DNA of 64,000 nt from CAVSWT01 sp963782985 (GTDB lineage Bacteria; Bacteroidota; Ignavibacteria; Ignavibacteriales; Ignavibacteriaceae), in the NCBI GenBank assembly GCA_963782985.1, contig CAWALU010000003.1, positions 62,001 to 126,000 of the forward strand, in the 5' to 3' direction. Each line of letters opens with the position of its first letter. The first letter of the stretch is position 1. Shown here piece by piece: positions 61,262-64,000 of this stretch. A program made the position numbers and the translations under genes. The notes under the pieces were generated by a model. That model did not search any database, was not told where the DNA came from, and saw nothing but the letters and a program-made list of their open reading frames with translations.

Positions 61262-63028
61262 TTACCTAATTCTTATATGCAGTTCTTTTAATTGTTCCTC
61301 GGAAACTGTGGAAGGCGCGTCATCCATAACTGAAACAGCGCTGGCGGTTTTTGGAAATGCAATTACTTCTCTAATAGAACTCTCGCCCGCAAAAATCATT
61401 GCCGTTCTATCAACGCCAAAAGCTATTCCACCGTGCGGAGGGGCCCCGTATTTAAATGCATTCATTAAAAACCCAAATTTATGTTCAGCTTCTTCATCTG
61501 AAATTCCAAGCGCTCTAAACATTTTAGATTGCAAATCGGCATTGTGAATTCTTATGCTTCCGCCTGCAATTTCATTTCCATTTAAAACTAAATCGTAGGC
61601 GCGCGCTTTAACTTTGCCCGGATCGCTTTCCATAAATTCAACATCTTCCAATCGCGGAGAAGTAAAAGGATGGTGCATTGCGTAAAATCTTTTAGTTTGT
61701 TCGTCCCACTCAAACAAAGGGAAATCAGTAACCCAAAGTAATTTAGCTGGCGAGTCGGGCTTAATTAAATCAAGCCGTTTTGCCATTTCCAAACGAAGCT
61801 GCCCCATAATTGAAAGCGCTTTTAATCTTTGTCCTGAAAGGATAAAAATTAAATCGCCCGCTTTAGCATTTAAAGTTTGGATGATATTTTTCTTCTCTTC
61901 CTCTGATAAAAATTTTGCAATGGGCGCTTCAAGATCATTCTCCTTAACACGCATCCAAATTAAACCGCCAGCGCCAAGTCTTTTAACAAAGTCGGTTAAA
62001 ACATCCAATTGATTTCTGGTATATTCACCGCAGCCGGGCGCTGTCATTCCGGTAATAATTCCGTTGCCGGAAATTTGATCTTTAAATACCTTGAATTCCG
62101 TTTTAGCAAAAACATCATTTAAAGTTTTCATTTCAAGGTCAAATCTTAAATCGGGTTTATCGCTTCCGTACCTTTCCATTGCTTCATCAAAGGTTAATCT
62201 TTGAATAGGAACTTGTAATTCTTGATTCCAAATTTGTTTAAATAAAACCTTCATTAATCCTTCAACAACTTCAAAAATATTTTCCTGATCGATGAAAGAC
62301 ATTTCAACGTCTATTTGAGTAAACTCAGGCTGTCTATCTGCGCGAAGATCTTCATCTCTAAAACATTTTACAATTTGAAAATATCTATCCAAACCTGAAA
62401 CCATTAAAAGTTGTTTGTAAGTTTGGGGCGACTGAGGCAGAGCATAAAATTTTCCTTTGTGCAAACGGCTTGGCACTAGATAATCGCGCGCGCCTTCGGG
62501 AGTGCTTTTCATTAAAACGGGAGTTTCAACTTCTATAAAATTATTTTCATCAAAATATTTTCTTACAAGCTGATAAAATTTATGACGCATTAATAAATTC
62601 TTTTGCATTGAAGGTCGGCGCATATCAAGATATCTATATTTTAATCGTACATCTTCGCTGGTATCAATTTTATCTTTTATGGGGAAGGGCGGGGTTTTGG
62701 CTTCATTCAAAATAATAAGTTTGTTTACCATTACATCAATATGCCCTGTCGGAAGTTCAGGATTATCAGTTTCAGCCGGTCTTTTTCTAACTACGCCTTC
62801 AACTGAAATTACAAACTCGCTTCGTAAATCCTTTGCTGAATTATGCGCTTCTTCATTAAAGCCCGGCTCAAAAACAATTTGAGTAATTCCGTAACGGTCC
62901 CGCAGATCAATAAAAATTAATCCGCCTAAATCCCTGCGTGTATCTACCCAGCCATTTAAGATTACTTTTTCCTCTACATTTTCAATTCTTAAATCCCCGC
63001 AAGTATGTGTTCTGGTTTTAAACTGCAT
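61262..63028 (-). CDS. aspS: aspartyl-tRNA synthetase
   Basis: A 588-residue class II synthetase that charges tRNA-Asp (or Asp/Asn if non-discriminating). The ATG at 63028 is chosen because MQFKTRTHTCGDLR is the usual N-terminus; the frame is open 17 codons further up. Order: OB-fold anticodon domain (VILNGWVDTRRDLGGLIFID), motif 2 (FRDEDLRADRQPEFTQIDVE), the bacterial GAD insertion (about 290-410; GNGIITGMTAPGCGEY), and motif 3 (GGIAFGVDRTAMIF). The length agrees with bacterial AspRS. No asparaginyl-tRNA amidotransferase genes are in the window to settle the specificity. Confidence 0.96.
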   Translation of the reverse strand: MQFKTRTHTCGDLRIENVEEKVILNGWVDTRRDLGGLIFIDLRDRYGITQIVFEPGFNEEAHNSAKDLRSEFVISVEGVVRKRPAETDNPELPTGHIDVMVNKLIILNEAKTPPFPIKDKIDTSEDVRLKYRYLDMRRPSMQKNLLMRHKFYQLVRKYFDENNFIEVETPVLMKSTPEGARDYLVPSRLHKGKFYALPQSPQTYKQLLMVSGLDRYFQIVKCFRDEDLRADRQPEFTQIDVEMSFIDQENIFEVVEGLMKVLFKQIWNQELQVPIQRLTFDEAMERYGSDKPDLRFDLEMKTLNDVFAKTEFKVFKDQISGNGIITGMTAPGCGEYTRNQLDVLTDFVKRLGAGGLIWMRVKENDLEAPIAKFLSEEEKKNIIQTLNAKAGDLIFILSGQRLKALSIMGQLRLEMAKRLDLIKPDSPAKLLWVTDFPLFEWDEQTKRFYAMHHPFTSPRLEDVEFMESDPGKVKARAYDLVLNGNEIAGGSIRIHNADLQSKMFRALGISDEEAEHKFGFLMNAFKYGAPPHGGIAFGVDRTAMIFAGESSIREVIAFPKTASAVSVMDDAPSTVSEEQLKELHIRIR

Positions 63029-63180
63029 TTTAGCTTCGCCGATCCTTATTAAATTTTTTGAGAGCGTAAAAATAATCAATAAAATAAGGTGTTACAAATA
63101 CTTTTAAATTGTAAGAATTTGATTTATCAAATTCAAAAACGAAAAATATCCGCGTAATTTCATCAATAAAATTCTTTCAA

Positions 63181-63217
63181 CTACAACAGAATTTCATAAA
63201 TGAAATTTTTATTGTAG
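63181..63217. repeat. 37-bp imperfect palindrome in a divergent promoter region
   Basis: CTACAA-CAG-AATTTCAT-AA-ATGAAATT-TTTA-TTGTAG: two nested perfect arms (6 and 8 bp) about a central AA. It lies between the divergent aspS and Met/Asn-rich protein genes and has no T-run after it, so an operator is possible. A second small inverted repeat (TAGCTTG/CAAGCTA) follows at 63223-63246. Confidence 0.45.
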
Positions 63218-63327
63218 AATGTTTAGCTTGTGAGTAAAAGCAAGCTATTAATTACACTCACAACGAATTAGGAAAACAATTTTGATTTTAACCTTTGTAA
63301 TTTTATTAACAATCAAAGGATACTAAG

Positions 63328-63921
63328 ATGAAAACATTTGCAAAATTTGCAGCCCTTTTTACATCAGCGCTGCTATTTGCCGGTTCTTCAGTTTTTGCAC
63401 AAAATAATTCACAAAATAACACTCAAAGAATGGATACCCAGGATACTTCACGCTCACATTCAATGGAGTATTATAATTGGGCTAAAAAAAATGTAATTGA
63501 AGACAAAACTGCCGACGAATCATATGAGGGAAAATGGAAAGATTCCCAAAGAGACAAGAACAATATGAAAGGTGAGAAAACCGATGATGGAATGATGAAT
63601 AATATGAGTGGTAATAAGAATAAGATGAATAATAATATGAACAGTAATAGAAATATGATGGATCATAATATGAATGATTCAACAATGCAAAATTCTAAAA
63701 TGAAAATGCATAAAAATATGAATGACGCAAAAGATAAAATGAATAATAGCATGAGTGACACGACAGATAAAATAAAAAATAATATGAACGACGCAAAGAA
63801 TAAAATGAATAATAGCATTAATGACACAACAGATAAAATGAACAACAATATGAATAATGCAAAGAAAAAAATGAATAATAATATGAATAACAATACTAAG
63901 TCCGATACAACTAAGTATTAA
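63328..63921 (+). CDS. secreted Met/Asn/Lys-rich repeat protein
   Basis: A 197-residue exported protein of very low complexity. Signal peptide residues 1-24 (ending SSVFAQ). A short N-terminal region with HSMEYYNWAKKNVIEDKTAD is followed by Met/Asn/Lys/Asp-rich sequence. Residues about 130-195 consist of three near-identical 22-residue units (start NMNDAK, middle KMNNS, end DTTDK), each of two 11-mers, which would form a long amphipathic helix or coiled coil. A spaced Met/His content could bind copper, but there is no defined site. Function unknown. The gene has its own terminator. Confidence 0.75.
   Translation: MKTFAKFAALFTSALLFAGSSVFAQNNSQNNTQRMDTQDTSRSHSMEYYNWAKKNVIEDKTADESYEGKWKDSQRDKNNMKGEKTDDGMMNNMSGNKNKMNNNMNSNRNMMDHNMNDSTMQNSKMKMHKNMNDAKDKMNNSMSDTTDKIKNNMNDAKNKMNNSINDTTDKMNNNMNNAKKKMNNNMNNNTKSDTTKY
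63715..63912 (+). repeat. 66-bp in-frame tandem repeat, three copies
   Basis: Units start at 63715, 63781 and 63847, each beginning AATATGAA; the first two are nearly identical, the third has diverged. The period is 22 codons, so changes in copy number keep the frame. Confidence 0.85.
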
Positions 63922-63945
63922 AAGATTTTCGTTTTTGTTTTTGAT

Positions 63946-63978
63946 AAGCCCGCTTTTTTTAGCCGGGCTTTTTTTTTA
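63946..63978 (+). terminator. rho-independent terminator
   Basis: AAGCCCG / CGGGCTT stem with a T-rich loop, followed by nine or more T, about 25 bases after the stop of the repeat protein gene. Confidence 0.88.
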
Positions 63979-64000
63979 AGTGATGACAAATGTGCCTTAA

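Noticed and set aside
63482..63893. Two minus-strand frames rich in Tyr/Ser or Phe/Leu
   Set aside because: They are the antisense of the Met/Asn-rich tandem repeats; repeats of this kind leave long open frames on both strands.
1..64000. CRISPR array, prophage or insertion sequence
   Set aside because: No regularly spaced repeats with unique spacers, no integrase, transposase or phage structural gene, and no terminal inverted repeats were seen; the only tandem repeat is coding.

Overview
The window looks like chromosomal DNA of a low-G+C Gram-negative bacterium of the Bacteroidota/Ignavibacteria (FCB) group. The evidence is: a TonB-dependent receptor with an N-terminal carboxypeptidase-regulatory-like domain; a type IX secretion sorting domain carrying the SQNYPNPFNPTT motif; several lipoproteins; a tRNA promoter of the Bacteroidota type (TTTG-N20-TATATTTG); frequent weak or absent Shine-Dalgarno sites; and pilins starting MGQQQLLL. 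A placement near the Ignavibacteriales is inferred from recognised protein styles, not from a search.

Layout. 1-3970: AI-2E family permease (cut by the left edge), then a TonB receptor with a helical-repeat periplasmic protein. 3971-5674: a gene graveyard (AbrB-like, Cys-rich and Vsr-like remnants), a flavodoxin-like protein and a DUF1801 gene without a start codon. 5597-14972: UbiB-family kinase, lipocalin, dienelactone hydrolase/SDR/CIA30 operon, DUF2461, RRM protein and acyl-CoA synthetase. 15047-19152: sulfur amino acid PLP enzyme, sirtuin, TPR protein and YhaM-like nuclease. 19322-24308: an exopolysaccharide-type fragment (asparagine-synthase-like protein without the glutaminase Cys, NusG/RfaH-like antiterminator, UDP-sugar dehydrogenase) and a soluble hybrid kinase. 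24564-28648: persulfide dioxygenase-rhodanese fusion with a TauE/SafE exporter, and an M3 oligopeptidase. 29621-33765: a MacA/MacB-permease/TolC-like operon with no ATPase gene. 33984-38140: a GH92 mannosidase between decayed T9SS-cargo remnants. 38170-42809: SlyD-like isomerase, small membrane protein, tRNA-Lys, and a sigma-54 activator paired with a hybrid kinase.

42801-59340 is the most distinctive part. It holds a type IV pilus/type II secretion-like locus on the minus strand: two major pilin-like genes, pilC, pilB, three minor pilin-like genes, pilT, a PilM-PilN fusion, a PilO (probably PilO-PilP) protein and a short secretin. The operon runs on, with 4-bp or very short junctions, into a receiver, a 1174-aa triple-receiver hybrid kinase and another receiver. 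All five pilin-like proteins start Met-Gly directly before a hydrophobic helix, without the usual leader and without Glu5. Both major pilin genes and pilC carry frameshifts while the other parts are intact. This suggests either recent loss of the machine or local sequence error, and it is the first thing to check.

59341-64000: two lipoproteins (one PEGA-type), aspartyl-tRNA synthetase, and a secreted Met/Asn/Lys-rich protein built on a perfect-period 66-bp tandem repeat. No CRISPR array, rRNA, insertion sequence or prophage was seen.
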